A stretch of DNA of 64,000 bases from Dryomyza anilis (lineage: Eukaryota; Arthropoda; Insecta; Diptera; Dryomyzidae), in the NCBI GenBank assembly GCA_951804985.1, contig OX638136.1, positions 2,297,852 to 2,361,851 on the forward strand. The letters run 5' to 3'. Shown in pieces: positions 1-10,200 of the stretch. A program made the translations under genes and the position numbers. The notes under the pieces are model-generated. The model had not been told where the DNA came from, ran no database searches, and was given only the letters and a program-made list of their open reading frames with translations. The first letter of the stretch is position 1, and each line of letters starts with the position of its first letter.

Positions 1-1171
1 AATTAAGGGGATGATGGAGAAGCTTTCCTCCTTGGTAATGGTTGCCACTGTTACCATTACCAAGAAGGAAACACAAAGCGAGCTATAGAGATATTAGGGG
101 AAGCTCTGCACTGGGCATTTGGAGTAATGGACCACCGTGACGAGCGTATAATTGGCAACCACCTGATGCAGTTGAAGAATAGGAAGCGCAAAACCTATGA
201 CATGATGGAAAAACAAGTTACGGTGATGGGTAGTAATTATGATAAGTTGGCCAGACCCCTGGAAGCAACATTAAAGGAGATCGAAAGGTTGCAGATTGGA
301 TTGAACGCCACCCTGACGGAGCTAGCCAAAACTAAAACACAGTCACAAGAAAGGATGGCTTCGTTGGAATTCTCTATTAAAATGCTGCGGATTAAGACAA
401 TCGTAAACACAAACCTAATAGAGCTCCAGGGTCAGCAGACCAGGGAGTTGGCTATTGTGGAAGATCTGACGCATTGGGTACTACCTCCAGATATACTCGA
501 TAAGGCGATGCTGAGTAAGCTGACATCAGAACTGAAGTTGGCATCAGATTCCCGGTGGTTTCTAATTGATGTACTCAATGTACACATCGCGGCCAAGGGA
601 AGACATTTGCAAGCAGCGGGTCACTAGTAGTAGTAGTAATAATTCCTTTACCGTTCAATTTGTTGAAAGTGGTGCAGAACGCAGGAGAGTACATAGCGGC
701 CAGCAGGAAGAAGGATATGTACCTAAAGCTATCAGAAGAAGACGTGTTCCGGTGTGTGAATCTTGAAGGGCAGTCAGCGATGAACAAAGGTGCTATACTG
801 AGTCGAAATCCAGGAGTGGAGCTGGTCAGCCAGCGGGAGTCAAAGCTGTGAGGTTGGAATGAAAGTCTGAGAGCAAGCTGTAAATTTTCGGCAGTGGCAT
901 CAAACGTGTTTTATCTGGTAAAAACCGAGACACCCAACCGATGGTTATACAGAGGACATGATGAGGGATTTTTCCTACAGAGCGGCGAAGAAAAAGCCGA
1001 AGTAAGGCTAACTGGTTTTGGATATTTCGTCCTAAGGCAGGGTTGTTCTTTGAGAAACCACGATTTGCGGATCGCGTTAAAAAATCCACCTGTGGTGTGG
1101 CATGAGTTCGAGATACAGCAATTCGACAACAGGGAGCTCCAGGAGGCGCTGAGACTGGATCAAATAGCAGC
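1..1171 (+). pseudogene. env: Errantivirus A env, N-terminal and middle part (broken)
   Basis: This is envelope-like coding sequence of an insect errantivirus (Gypsy with env). A dibasic Lys-Arg site at 76-81 is followed by a short hydrophobic fusion-peptide-like stretch just before 127, as in baculovirus F-like Env proteins. The frame is open from before 76 to 627, with a long helical segment at residues 40-110 of that stretch. It then moves to another frame (660-851) and again to a third (894-1171), so at least two frameshifts have occurred. The gene is cut at 1171 by the LTR of element B and resumes at 50279, where the same reading frame continues. The 5' part of element A lies left of the window. 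Env identity rests on motif layout and pairing with the membrane-anchored tail at 50279-51047. Confidence 0.75.
1168..1171. repeat. 4-bp target-site duplication CAGC, left copy (element B)
   Basis: CAGC directly precedes the 5' LTR of element B and recurs directly after its 3' LTR at 50275-50278. Four bases is the usual duplication for Gypsy-type integrases. Confidence 0.8.
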
Positions 1172-1740
1172 TGTTGTGTATCATAATTACAGCTTACATA
1201 TGATCCACTATTGTGTATCCTAATTGTAGAGCTTCCAGCGTACTTATGATCCACAACATAACATAACCAGTATACTTTTCTTAATGGCATTTTTTTAAGG
1301 TTAAGAATTATGCATGTTAAACACAAACAGCATTTAATTGTCTTGGCGCACACTACTTAACATAGCCAGTATGTACGCCCACATTAATTAGGTCACTCTG
1401 ATCATACAAATAAATGCTGACTTAGTGATTTTATAAGTCACCTAGTAATGCTGACTAAGTTATTTTAGCATGATTTCAATTTATTGTGAAATTAAAAGAA
1501 TACGAGGTGTTATGTAGAAGTTAAGTATAGACTAAAAATCAATTGTTTCCGATAAGCCAAAGTATCTAATTCTAAAAAATAGTTATAAGTATAAGTGTAA
1601 AAACCCTTTAAAAACGAAATAAAGTGTCTGAAAGTAAAAAGAATCGGATTTTATTAAATTTTATTAAAAAAGGAGACTTAGTAAGTATAAAAAGGATCAA
1701 GGAAGTTAAAGTCCTAGTAGAAGGACATTAACATACAACA
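1172..1740 (+). repeat. Element B 5' LTR
   Basis: This 569-bp LTR matches 49721-50274 almost end to end. An AATAAA-type polyadenylation signal lies near 1617. It ends in ACATACAACA and is followed at once by the primer-binding site. Confidence 0.9.
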
Positions 1741-1965
1741 TTTTGGCGCAGCCGGTTTCTTAAACAACGCTCTCAGGGACCAAAAAAGGACGATAGAAAG
1801 ATGAAAAGGACTATAAATTACGAAATAAGTGGTGATTATTTAATATTTCTTTTGAAATACGTGAGTAACAGCAGAAAATTTAAACAATTATTACAGTGTT
1901 TAATATAGTAATAAATACAAATTGAATAATTAAATATACAAATGGAAATTAAATAAATAAAGATT
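1741..1965 (+). promoter_or_regulatory. Element B primer-binding site and leader (first copy)
   Basis: TTTTGGCGCAGCCGG at 1741-1755 abuts the LTR and fits a tRNA-derived primer-binding site of the type used by 17.6/297-like errantiviruses. The exact tRNA (Ser- or Leu-like) is not certain. The remaining AT-rich leader has no ORF. It is cut at 1965 by element C and resumes at 37886. Confidence 0.75.
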
Positions 1966-2304
1966 AAAGCAGGTCTGGGGTTTCTGCTGCGTAGGTTGAC
2001 TGGGCTTCTCTGCACCATTTATAATAATAAAACGATTGTAGTTCTTTTTAAGAATTGTTGAAGAAAATTTATTGACAATTGAAAATTAAATATGTTGATA
2101 ACTAAAACAATTTCCGTCCGTCCGTATTGTAAGTATGATAAAGTTATTTTAACACTGAACTCAATTTGAAAAATATGAAGGCTTTTTATACAATTTTTAA
2201 AAAATTGTTAAATGAAAACATACTTGAATTATAATTTAAACAAAATAATTAAGTGTATAAACATAAAGCGTAAAATTAATAATTTGACAGAATACATCTT
2301 GTTC
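1966..2304 (-). repeat. Element C 3' LTR
   Basis: This copy matches 37531-37885. It lacks about 15 bp near 2115 that the other LTR has. On the minus strand, integrase-derived sequence runs directly into it, with no clear polypurine tract. Confidence 0.85.
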
Positions 2305-2586
2305 ATCTCTCTTCGTGGAACTCCATACCTCAGGAACACCTCATTGATCAGAGTTTTGGCGCATGCTTCAGCTGTAGCCTCTTTAAGAGCAAAAAGTTCT
2401 ACCCATCGGCTTGCAGTATCTTCTACGATGAAGATCCACTGCATGTTATCTCCTTTTTAGGAACTTCAACGTCGATTAAACAAATACTACAAGTTTCCGC
2501 GTTCTTGTGAATTAGATCACATGGTGGTCTTGATAGAGTGTCTGCAACCACATTGGTTCTACCGGGCTTATAATCGATTTCAATGT
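2305..2586 (-). pseudogene. pol: Element C RNase H end plus integrase core remnant
   Basis: Reading leftward from 2586, the minus strand first gives the end of RNase H and the tether, including a VVADTLSRPP-like Gypsy motif. After a frame break comes a piece of the integrase core (residues like VEDTASRWVELF and RYGVPRRE). The integrase zinc-finger part and everything after RYGVPRRE are missing, so the core fragment abuts the LTR. The upstream RNase H half is at 34456-34697, separated by element D. Joining the halves minus one ATGT keeps the frame, so this is the continuation of the same gene. Confidence 0.75.
2583..2586. repeat. 4-bp target-site duplication ATGT, left copy (element D)
   Basis: ATGT precedes the element D LTR here and follows the other D LTR at 34456-34459. 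Confidence 0.85.
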
Positions 2587-4748
2587 TGTAACGAACTACC
2601 TGGTGGTCAAAGGCTGAGGTACTCCTCAGCGGCGGTCCAGGGGTAGGTCGACAAATAATTTATTTATGTCAGGGGTACCTTTTTAGTTCAACTCAACTGT
2701 AGCCCCTGGTAAATGATAACGCCCTTGCTTTAATTCATAAATATCTTCTTTAATAATAGTAATAATAAGTGTGATAGGATAGTAAATTATAATTAAAGGC
2801 AGCGCTCCGCTGCCGCTACTGGGTTGCTTAGAAATGGCGGGTTCCCGTCGGAGGCGTCTCCAACGCTGAACCCTCGGATATGTAAATCTGGTTCCTCGGT
2901 CTGCGCCCCTTTCTGACGCAACCGGTTGCTATGTCGTATTACGCCGCTCGTCGCGTCGCGGCTCGCTATGCTATTGTGCGTACCACCCGGGACCCCTCCT
3001 CTGACCCCGGCTCCGATGCCGGCTCACTTTACTTTGTCCGGGTGGTCGTTGTGGAATCCCTCGTAGTTGCCCCTGATTCAGCCCTTCGGCTCACTGCTAC
3101 CCCTCGATCGGCTGCTTTAGCGCTCGGGTCGGCTCGGTTATTCTCGAATGTGCTGCTGTCGCCCCTCGGTTATCGTGTGGTTACGCGTTCGGCTGTCAGG
3201 TGCTCGTGTCTACTCGGCTTGTTGCTACTGCTCGGTTTCTCGTACTCTGCTACTGCTCGGTTCTCTTACGCTGTTACTGCTCGGCTCTCGTGCGCTCGTG
3301 CCTACTCGTTTCACTGCTACTGCTCGGTTCTCGTACTCTGCTACTGCTCGGTTCTCGTACGCTGTTACTGCTCGGCTCACTGCTACTGCTCGGTTCTCGT
3401 GCGCTGTTACTGCTCGGCACTCATACTCTGCTACTGTTCGGTTCTCGTACGCTGTTACTGCTCGGTGCTCATACGCTGTTACTGCTCGGTGCTCATACTC
3501 TGCTACTGTTCGGTTCTCGTACGCTGCTACTGCTCGGTGCTCATACTCTGCTACGGTTCGGTTCTCGTACGCTGTTACTACTCGGCTCACTGCTACTGAT
3601 CGGTTCTCGTGCTCTGCTACTGCTCGGTTCTCGTGCGCTGTTACTGCTCGGCACTCATACTCTGCTACTGTTCGGTTCTCGTACGCTGCTACTGCTCGGT
3701 GCTCATACTCTGCTACGGTTCGGTTCTCGTACGCTGTTACTACTCGGCTCACTGCTACTGCTTGGTTCTCGTCCTCTGCTACTGCTCGGCTCACTGCTAC
3801 TGCTCGGTTCTCGAACGCGGTTACTACTCGGCTCACTGCTACTGCTCGTGCCTACTCGGCTCGCTTGGTTCGGCTTGGTGGTGACGCGCACGAAATGGAC
3901 GTTCGCACCGCGTGGTCGGATAAAATTACACAACTTACCGCCAAGCCTCTTGTGGCCACTTTTGAGGTTATGGTCGTTCGGTCCCCTGCGCCTGTATCGC
4001 TGCTTTGCCACCACGATCCTCGTGGCGCACTTTTGTAGGTTAGGTTGACTCGTCTTCCCTGGGCACTTTGGCTCTGCTGCATTTAAATAAACTGAAGTTG
4101 TTGTTCGCCTTTGTTCGGTGTTTGGGTTCTGCTGCATTAAATAAAACGATTTTACATTCACTTTGTGTTGCTTGGCTCAACCACTATGACAGGTTCAACC
4201 ACCACCGATTCAGCCTGTGTGTCGGGCAGAGAAACTTGACCTTTCTACTGCCGTTCCCAGCAGCGCTCGTCAACGCCGTACCAACCAAAAGATAATTCTC
4301 AGCCTGCTTGAAACCTATACCTTTCTTTTCAGCTTCGATTATCTTTGCGTTGGTATGGGTTTGGTTCCTTGTTGTAGCCCGCTTTTCCTCCCAGGAGAAA
4401 CTTACTACAACAACTCAGAACAATCTACTGTGTGTCTGCACTGTATCACGGTCGCCGACGAACTGCACGATGCTTCGGTTCTCGGCTTCTTCATCACCGT
4501 CGGCTACTATGTTTCGTCGTAAATGCGGTGCACTCTCTCTTTCACGCACCTGCATGGTGCTTAGACCGGTTTTACACCATTCTCACCACGACGCCATTTG
4601 TTCCATGATCGTAGCTTTTATTCGTTACTTTGGCTACAGGCACCAGTGTTGCCCTCTTCTCATCAATTGTTCCCTCGGTGGCCCCCCTTTAACTGCTGGA
4701 GGCGAGCAATGTGTGGGACAAATTTACCCCATAAATTTGTCCATCACA
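2587..4748 (-). repeat. Element D 3' LTR (2.16 kb)
   Basis: This unusually long LTR runs from TGTAACGAAC to CCATCACA (TG...CA). It contains a ~620-bp tandem array and GC-rich unique sequence. The many ORFs through it are by-products of the array and are not annotated. The matching 5' LTR is split over 12242-12475, 15989-16179 and 33088-34455. Confidence 0.88.
3220..3850. repeat. Short-period tandem array inside the D LTR (long allele)
   Basis: Degenerate repeats built on CTGCTACTGCTCGG, TTCTCGTACG and GCTCATACT, with about 15-bp sub-units in ~30-bp higher-order units, run for ~620 bp. The same interval in the other LTR (33233-33548) is about half as long. Confidence 0.85.
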
Positions 4749-4762
4749 CCTCCCCCTTATTT
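4749..4762 (-). promoter_or_regulatory. Element D polypurine tract
   Basis: The minus strand reads ATAAGGGGGAGGTG directly before the 3' LTR start TGTGATGG, the expected site for plus-strand priming. Confidence 0.75.
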
Positions 4763-5103
4763 TGGCGAGGCCCGCGGCGGCAAAACGGTGAAGGTGATGA
4801 TTCCGCTCCGCGCTATCCGGACTCGGTAACCCTTCCCGTCGATCCTCTCCACAAAACTCTGCTGCGCGTTAGGGCGCTTGTTGTTCGCACGCTCCACTGC
4901 CCGCGCCACCAACGCGGCGGGCCACTGCGCAACGTCCCCACCGATCGTGGTTATGGTGTGGCCCCCAATCACTCTGCTGGCCGCTGAGTTCTTAAGACCC
5001 CCATCTGCGTTGCCACTGTCGCTGCTACTGCCACTACTGCTACTACTGCCACTACAGCTACCACTGCTACCACTGCTACTACTGCTACCGCTGCTACTAC
5101 TGT
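4757..5103 (-). pseudogene. Out-of-frame C-terminal extension of the D third ORF, with Ser/Gly repeat
   Basis: Past the stop of the Ulp1-like ORF, another minus-strand frame is open. It first encodes about 35 Ser/Gly-rich residues from a GTAGCAGTAGTGGC-type trinucleotide repeat (about 5008-5103), then about 75 ordinary residues ending just before the polypurine tract. Nothing in it is recognised. Its position suggests it was once the C-terminus of the third ORF, lost by a slip in or next to the repeat. An independent small ORF is also possible. Confidence 0.45.
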
Positions 5104-6630
5104 TTACGGTCGACGCTCCTCCCCTAGGGGTAGCGTCCGTCCCGTGCTGCTGCTCTCCGCGTTTTCCTCGAAATGTTTTCGAGCCGCCATCGTAGGCACC
5201 GTCCGCGTCTCGTTGCCAGTGTGACTACCCGCCGAAATTGTCGGCTGGGCCCACATTAACGGTGGCAAACGGGGTGCCATCGTCGCCAGATCATCTACTC
5301 TCTTGTGGAGACCGGGGCGGTCTATATCTGGGCGCGGTATCCCTTCGCAAAACCATGTCAGAGGCGGTGGTGATTTTTGATCCTGGACGACCGCCGTCAT
5401 CGTAGGCTGCTGAGAAATTTTCGGCGCCGTCGGCGGAATTTGGGGCATCACCTTCTCTTCTCGTGACCGCACCCCCCTCTGGCACTCCACGCCTTCGCCG
5501 AGGTCTGACCAAACTCGATGACTCGCGCCCTTGGTCAGCGCGCGCGCTCTGCGCGACACCAACCATCGCATCTCCTGTGCCGATTCTCCTCCAAACCATT
5601 CTGGCCGCTCCAGCGCCAGGTGCCTCTCCGGTGGTTCTTGCAGGAACTGCGTTGCAAACTGCAGCAAATATATGCCACAATCGGTCGTATTCGGCTGTTG
5701 GGGCACCCGCACATGTTCGCAAGGAAAGCCTTCCTCAGAAAATCCTTGGCCACTATGCCCCCTTGCGCGAGACACCGCTGCAAAGAACTCCCGCAACTTC
5801 CGGGCGAAATGGTCTCGTCGGCCACTCGCCAGCGAATCCAAAATTAACACGGTGGGTCTCTCTCCATCGTAGCTGGGCCCCTCCTCATGCACCGCCCGTG
5901 CATGACATGCCACCGCCAGGTACCAATGTGCGCGTTCGTTGACAGGTACCACAACGAAATCCGAGGAAAAAGGGTCCCTCTTCCGAGTCCACGTTCCGGT
6001 GCTGCGCTCGACACTCCGCTGTAGTCCCTCGTAGAAATACGTGTCAACGAACTGTACGGTGCGTCTCTGCTCTGCAGACGCGACATGATCATGCGCCCAG
6101 GACAGGTACCAGTTGATCAGCACGTCGTTCAGGTATCGCCTGGTAGCTAGCCGCCGGTAGTCTTCCATGCCTACCTTCACCCCACTGCGCCCCACCTTGT
6201 AGACAAACAGCTCCTGGTCGTCGTCGTGCTTCACTGCCGGCGCGGTCGTCACTACCACACGCCTTATGGTGTCCGCGTGTTTCTTGCTGTCGTCGATGGC
6301 GTCCACTACACGCAACCGCTGGAGGTTGCGGCCCACCGGCACCTCACTGCTCTCTGGGTCCAACACCTTTGTCTGCCTTGGCCTCAGCTGGTTTGTCAGC
6401 AAGGTGTTACGGAACCTGCCTAGGCTCGCCTGGAATCTCTCTTCAGCTGAAAGTTCCGGTGCTGGGGCCAAAGTATCTGCGGCCTCGTCCTTCTCCAGCA
6501 CTCCCCACTGCCAATCGGGCGAGGACATAGTCTCTGGCGTGCGTCTGACCAGGTCGCCCCCATGTGGTTCTGTCAGCAGCTGCAGCCTGTACTCCATGGG
6601 GCGCTTCTCCGCATCATTTGCAGCATTCAT
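5104..6630 (-). CDS. Element D ORF3: Ulp1/SENP-like (C48) cysteine protease
   Basis: This 508-residue ORF lies between pol and the 3' LTR, where env or an accessory gene would be. Residues about 145-330 carry the C48 layout of SUMO/ubiquitin-like proteases: a substrate-side segment RRYLNDVLINWYL, His235-Trp236 (AHWYL), Asp265 (LILDSL), Gln311/312 and Cys318 (TTDCGIYLLQF). All triad residues are present, so the fold and probably the activity are retained. Residues 1-140 and 340-508 are unrecognised, the latter Pro/Thr-rich. ATG at 6630 is the first Met of the frame. How it is expressed (spliced RNA, reinitiation) is unknown. The domain call is firm; a role in desumoylation or polyprotein processing is inference. 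Confidence 0.85.
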   Translation of the reverse strand: MNAANDAEKRPMEYRLQLLTEPHGGDLVRRTPETMSSPDWQWGVLEKDEAADTLAPAPELSAEERFQASLGRFRNTLLTNQLRPRQTKVLDPESSEVPVGRNLQRLRVVDAIDDSKKHADTIRRVVVTTAPAVKHDDDQELFVYKVGRSGVKVGMEDYRRLATRRYLNDVLINWYLSWAHDHVASAEQRRTVQFVDTYFYEGLQRSVERSTGTWTRKRDPFSSDFVVVPVNERAHWYLAVACHARAVHEEGPSYDGERPTVLILDSLASGRRDHFARKLREFFAAVSRARGHSGQGFSEEGFPCEHVRVPQQPNTTDCGIYLLQFATQFLQEPPERHLALERPEWFGGESAQEMRWLVSRRARALTKGASHRVWSDLGEGVECQRGVRSREEKVMPQIPPTAPKISQQPTMTAVVQDQKSPPPLTWFCEGIPRPDIDRPGLHKRVDDLATMAPRLPPLMWAQPTISAGSHTGNETRTVPTMAARKHFEENAESSSTGRTLPLGEERRP

Positions 6631-7231
6631 TTTTTTTTTCTATTTTTGTGTCGCTCGTGGAGAAAAAAGAATAGAAAAATACGATAAAAAATAATTTGTT
6701 TTCACGGTAGAAAATTTCGTTGTTACTTCAACGCGTGCCACTAAACGAATGATTTATCGCTGCGATCGGCTTGACCCCCGAGGCTGTTTGTTCGCCGTCG
6801 TCGGCGGACGTCGCGACAGTTCGTGGAAGTCAGCCGAGCTTTTCCGATCAATTTACCCGACCGTTTAATTTTCATGCCAATTTCCCCTTCGTGCCAACTT
6901 CTCCTTCGCGCACACTTCCCCTTCGTGCAAACTTCCCCTCCGCTATGGTGACGTTACGGCATCGTTGTGAGAGGGAGACAGCCATCACCGTCGGCGGCCT
7001 CTCTCCACTGTAAAAGAAATGTTAAACTCGTGCGGTCGCGATTGCGCGCGGCCGTAGTGCGTATCTTGATGGAAGGCCCCGCCTCAACGCACCGCTGGCT
7101 CGCGTCGCCCTTGGGCTATGGTTCGTGACATTTCCATCCTCCTGGGGTGGGCTCCGCCGGGTCGACGTCCGTGTTGCTCGTGCGTTGGGTGAAATGACCC
7201 TAGCCCTGCCTCTCGTCCTGGTCGTGGGTGA
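6631..7231. other. Non-coding spacer between D pol and ORF3
   Basis: About 600 bp without a convincing ORF on the coding strand. It contains short repeats of the kind CTTCCCCTTCGTGCAAA near 6880-6930. It may hold a splice acceptor or a start region for ORF3; none can be fixed by eye. Confidence 0.4.
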
Positions 7232-10200
7232 TTAGATGGCGACTGGTTTGCGAGACGTGGTACGAAAAGGGTTGTTTGCTTCCGCTATTAAATTTCGAGG
7301 TGGGGCCAACGGCAGCTTCCTTGGCGTGTCTACTGGGTCCTTGGGCGCCGACCGAAACGGATTGCTGGCCTCTGCTATCAGGTTTCGAGTCGGTGGGTCG
7401 GCGCATTTATCAGCCGCGGCGGTCTGGGTGGTGGCAGGCCTCATGGTTGTCGGTGGCTCCTTGTCTACTGCTTCGTTTTGGTTGAATGGCTTGATCTCCC
7501 CTAGGTGCGCGGTGCGGGTCTTGTTTTGTCCCACTAATTGGATGGTAACTATCACCGGAGATGTAAAGTTTACAATTCTATACGGGCCATCAAACCGGGG
7601 TGCCAATTTCGCCGCAAAATTGTCTATCGCTTTCGACAGGTGATGCTGCTTTACCAACACTAAGTCACCGACCGACGGTTTCCATGCGCGTCGCCTCAAG
7701 TTGTAGTGTCGCGCTTGATCCTGCGCGGCTCTCGCCAAGTTGCGTCGTACGATGTCAAACACTTCCCGCAGCCGTGTCGCTCGTTCGTCTGGTGATGCAA
7801 GACCGGCTCCTGTGCCTAGCGCGTCCTCGTCATACAGGGCCTTCGGCAGCCGCGGTTCACGGCACTGGGTGAGGTACGCCGGGCTGTAGCCGGTGGTGTC
7901 GGACGGACTTGAATTTATGGCCAATGAAACATCCGGCAGGTGTTCGTCCCAGCGTTGTTGTTGTGGCCCGGTGATTTGCGCGATTATCGTCTTCAGGGTG
8001 TGGTTGGCTCGCTCCGTCGGATTCTCCTGCGGCGTGTATGGTGCGGTGAACTGCTGGCGGATCCCCATGTCGAGTAAGAACTTCCTGAACGCGCGGCTAG
8101 TGAATTGCGCGCCGTTGTCCGTTATCAGCACCCGCGGGACGCCATATCGGGCCATGATGCGCTCCCGCAGTGCTCGCTGTACGCCTTCACTTGTTGCACG
8201 GCGCATTGGCACCATCTCTGTCCACTTCGAAAATTTGTCGAAAAACACGAGTAGCATGGTGTTGCAGTGTTTCGACCGGGGAAGGGGTCCCACGAAGTCG
8301 GCGCAGAGCCACGACCAAGGTTCCTCTGCGATCTGGGTGAGCATCTGTCCAGCCGGCCTCTCCTGGCTGGGTTTAAACTTCTGGCATGACTCGCAGTTCC
8401 GCACGTGCGTCCTTATGGTGCGGGCCATACCTGGCCAGAAGTATCGGTTAGAGACCCTCGCGATAGTTTTACGTGCTCCCATGTGACCGGCCGTGGCGTC
8501 GTCGTGGTTCTCGCGAAGTACCCGTTGCCTCAGACCAACTGGTACGCATAGTTTCCACGCCGCACACCCTTCCTCATCCGACTGCCTTGGGATATGTCGG
8601 TACAACCTACCTGCCTCAATGGTGTAGTCAGGAAATTTTTCGGGCTGTGCGCGTATCTCGGCCATCTTCTGCTGAATCCAGGGACAATCGAGTTCGATTG
8701 GGGCGTCTACCTCCAATGTCCCTAACGCCTCCACCGGTTGTCTGGACAATGCATCAGCGACCACATTTAACTTGCCTCGGCGGTACTGTACGTCGAATGT
8801 ATATTGCTGCAATTCCAGGGCCCACCTCGCGATGCGTCCCGATGGACTCTCAATGGAGTTGAGCCATTTCAATGAGAGGTGGTCGGTGATGACGTTGAAC
8901 CGGTATCCTTCTAGATACGGCCGCATCTTCCTGATGCCCCAGACTATGGCCAGACATTCCTTCTCAGTCGGTGAGTAATTTTCCTCCGCCTTGTTAAAAC
9001 GCCGACTGGCGTAGGACACGACTCCTTCCTGCCCGCCAACGTCCTGTGTCAAGACGGCGCCTAACCCGTAACTGCTCGCGGCGGTCTGGAGTGTAAACGG
9101 CTGCTCGAAGTCAGGGCAAATCAATATCGGCGCCTGGGTTAGTTTCGCCTTTAACTGCTCGAAGGCGTCCTGTTGTTCCGTGGCCCAAATGAAATGTTTG
9201 CCCTTGCGCAGTAGCTTGGTTAGCGGGTGGACGATGTCTGAAAACTCCGGCACGAATCGCCGGTACCAGGAGGCGATTCCCAGGCATTGGCGGACTTCAC
9301 GGACATTTGTAGGTGGCTTTAACTCGTGGATGGCGGCCACCTTGTCGGCGTCCGTGTGAATGCCGCGCTCGCTGACGACGTGACCGAGGTACTTGATCTC
9401 CTTCTTGAAAAATTCGCACTTGTCTTCGTTTAACCGCAGCTTGGCCTGGCGCAACCGTCTGAAAACTTCTCGTAGTGTATCCATGTGCTCCTCCAGCGTC
9501 GACCCGGTGACGATGATGTCATCCAAATATGCAAATGCTTTCGGTTCCATGTCCGCGCCGATGACGCTGTCTAGTGCGCGCTGAAATGTTGCCGGCGCCG
9601 AATGCAGTCCGAATGGCATCACGCGCCATTGATATAAACCCCGTCCCGGAACGGTGAAAGCGGTATACGGCTTGCTCTCCTCTTCCATCAGAACCTGCCA
9701 ATACCCGTTCTTCAAGTCGAGGCTGCTTATGTAGTTGGCGTTTCGCAGTCGATCCAGTATATGCTGAATCCGGGGTAAGGGGTATGCGTCTGGGACCGAA
9801 TGCGCGTTCAGCTGTCGGTAGTCGATGCATAACCGCCATTTCCCAGTCTTTTTCTTAACGATGACGATGGGCGCGCTGTGTGGGCTCCGGGAGGGCTCAA
9901 TGCACCACTTGGCGATCAGCTCGTCCACCTCTTGCTTGATGACTGCATGCATGGCGGGATTTTTAGGGAAATATCGCTGCTTCAGTGGGCGGTCGTCCCG
10001 CATGGTGATACGGTGTTTGGCGATGTCTGTGGGGCCTTTAATCCCATCGAACTTCTTCAATTCCGACTGTATAAACGCGTCGATGGCCTCCTGTTCGTTG
10101 TGTTGCCGCGGTAGTCTCTGTGTCATCATGCCTTGGTCTGCGCCGGTCCGTCGCCGCTGTCGCTGTGGCTTCGCGTCCCCGCGCGCATTTTCCTTCCAAC

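Noticed and set aside
826..1353. Minus-strand 175-codon ORF across env A and the B LTR
   Set aside because: It crosses a proven insertion junction and shows no domain; it is the shadow of env and the LTR.
2931..4048. Several long ORFs on both strands through the D 3' LTR, up to ~300 codons
   Set aside because: They are readings of a short tandem array in every frame (repeating LLLLGS, CYCS, TARFSYA or NRAVAEYE) and recur in the other LTR with a different length. They are repeat by-products, not genes.
5463..5942. Plus-strand ORFs antisense to the Ulp1-like gene and to pol and gag of D
   Set aside because: GC-rich shadow frames opposite a well-supported coding strand, with no recognisable domain.
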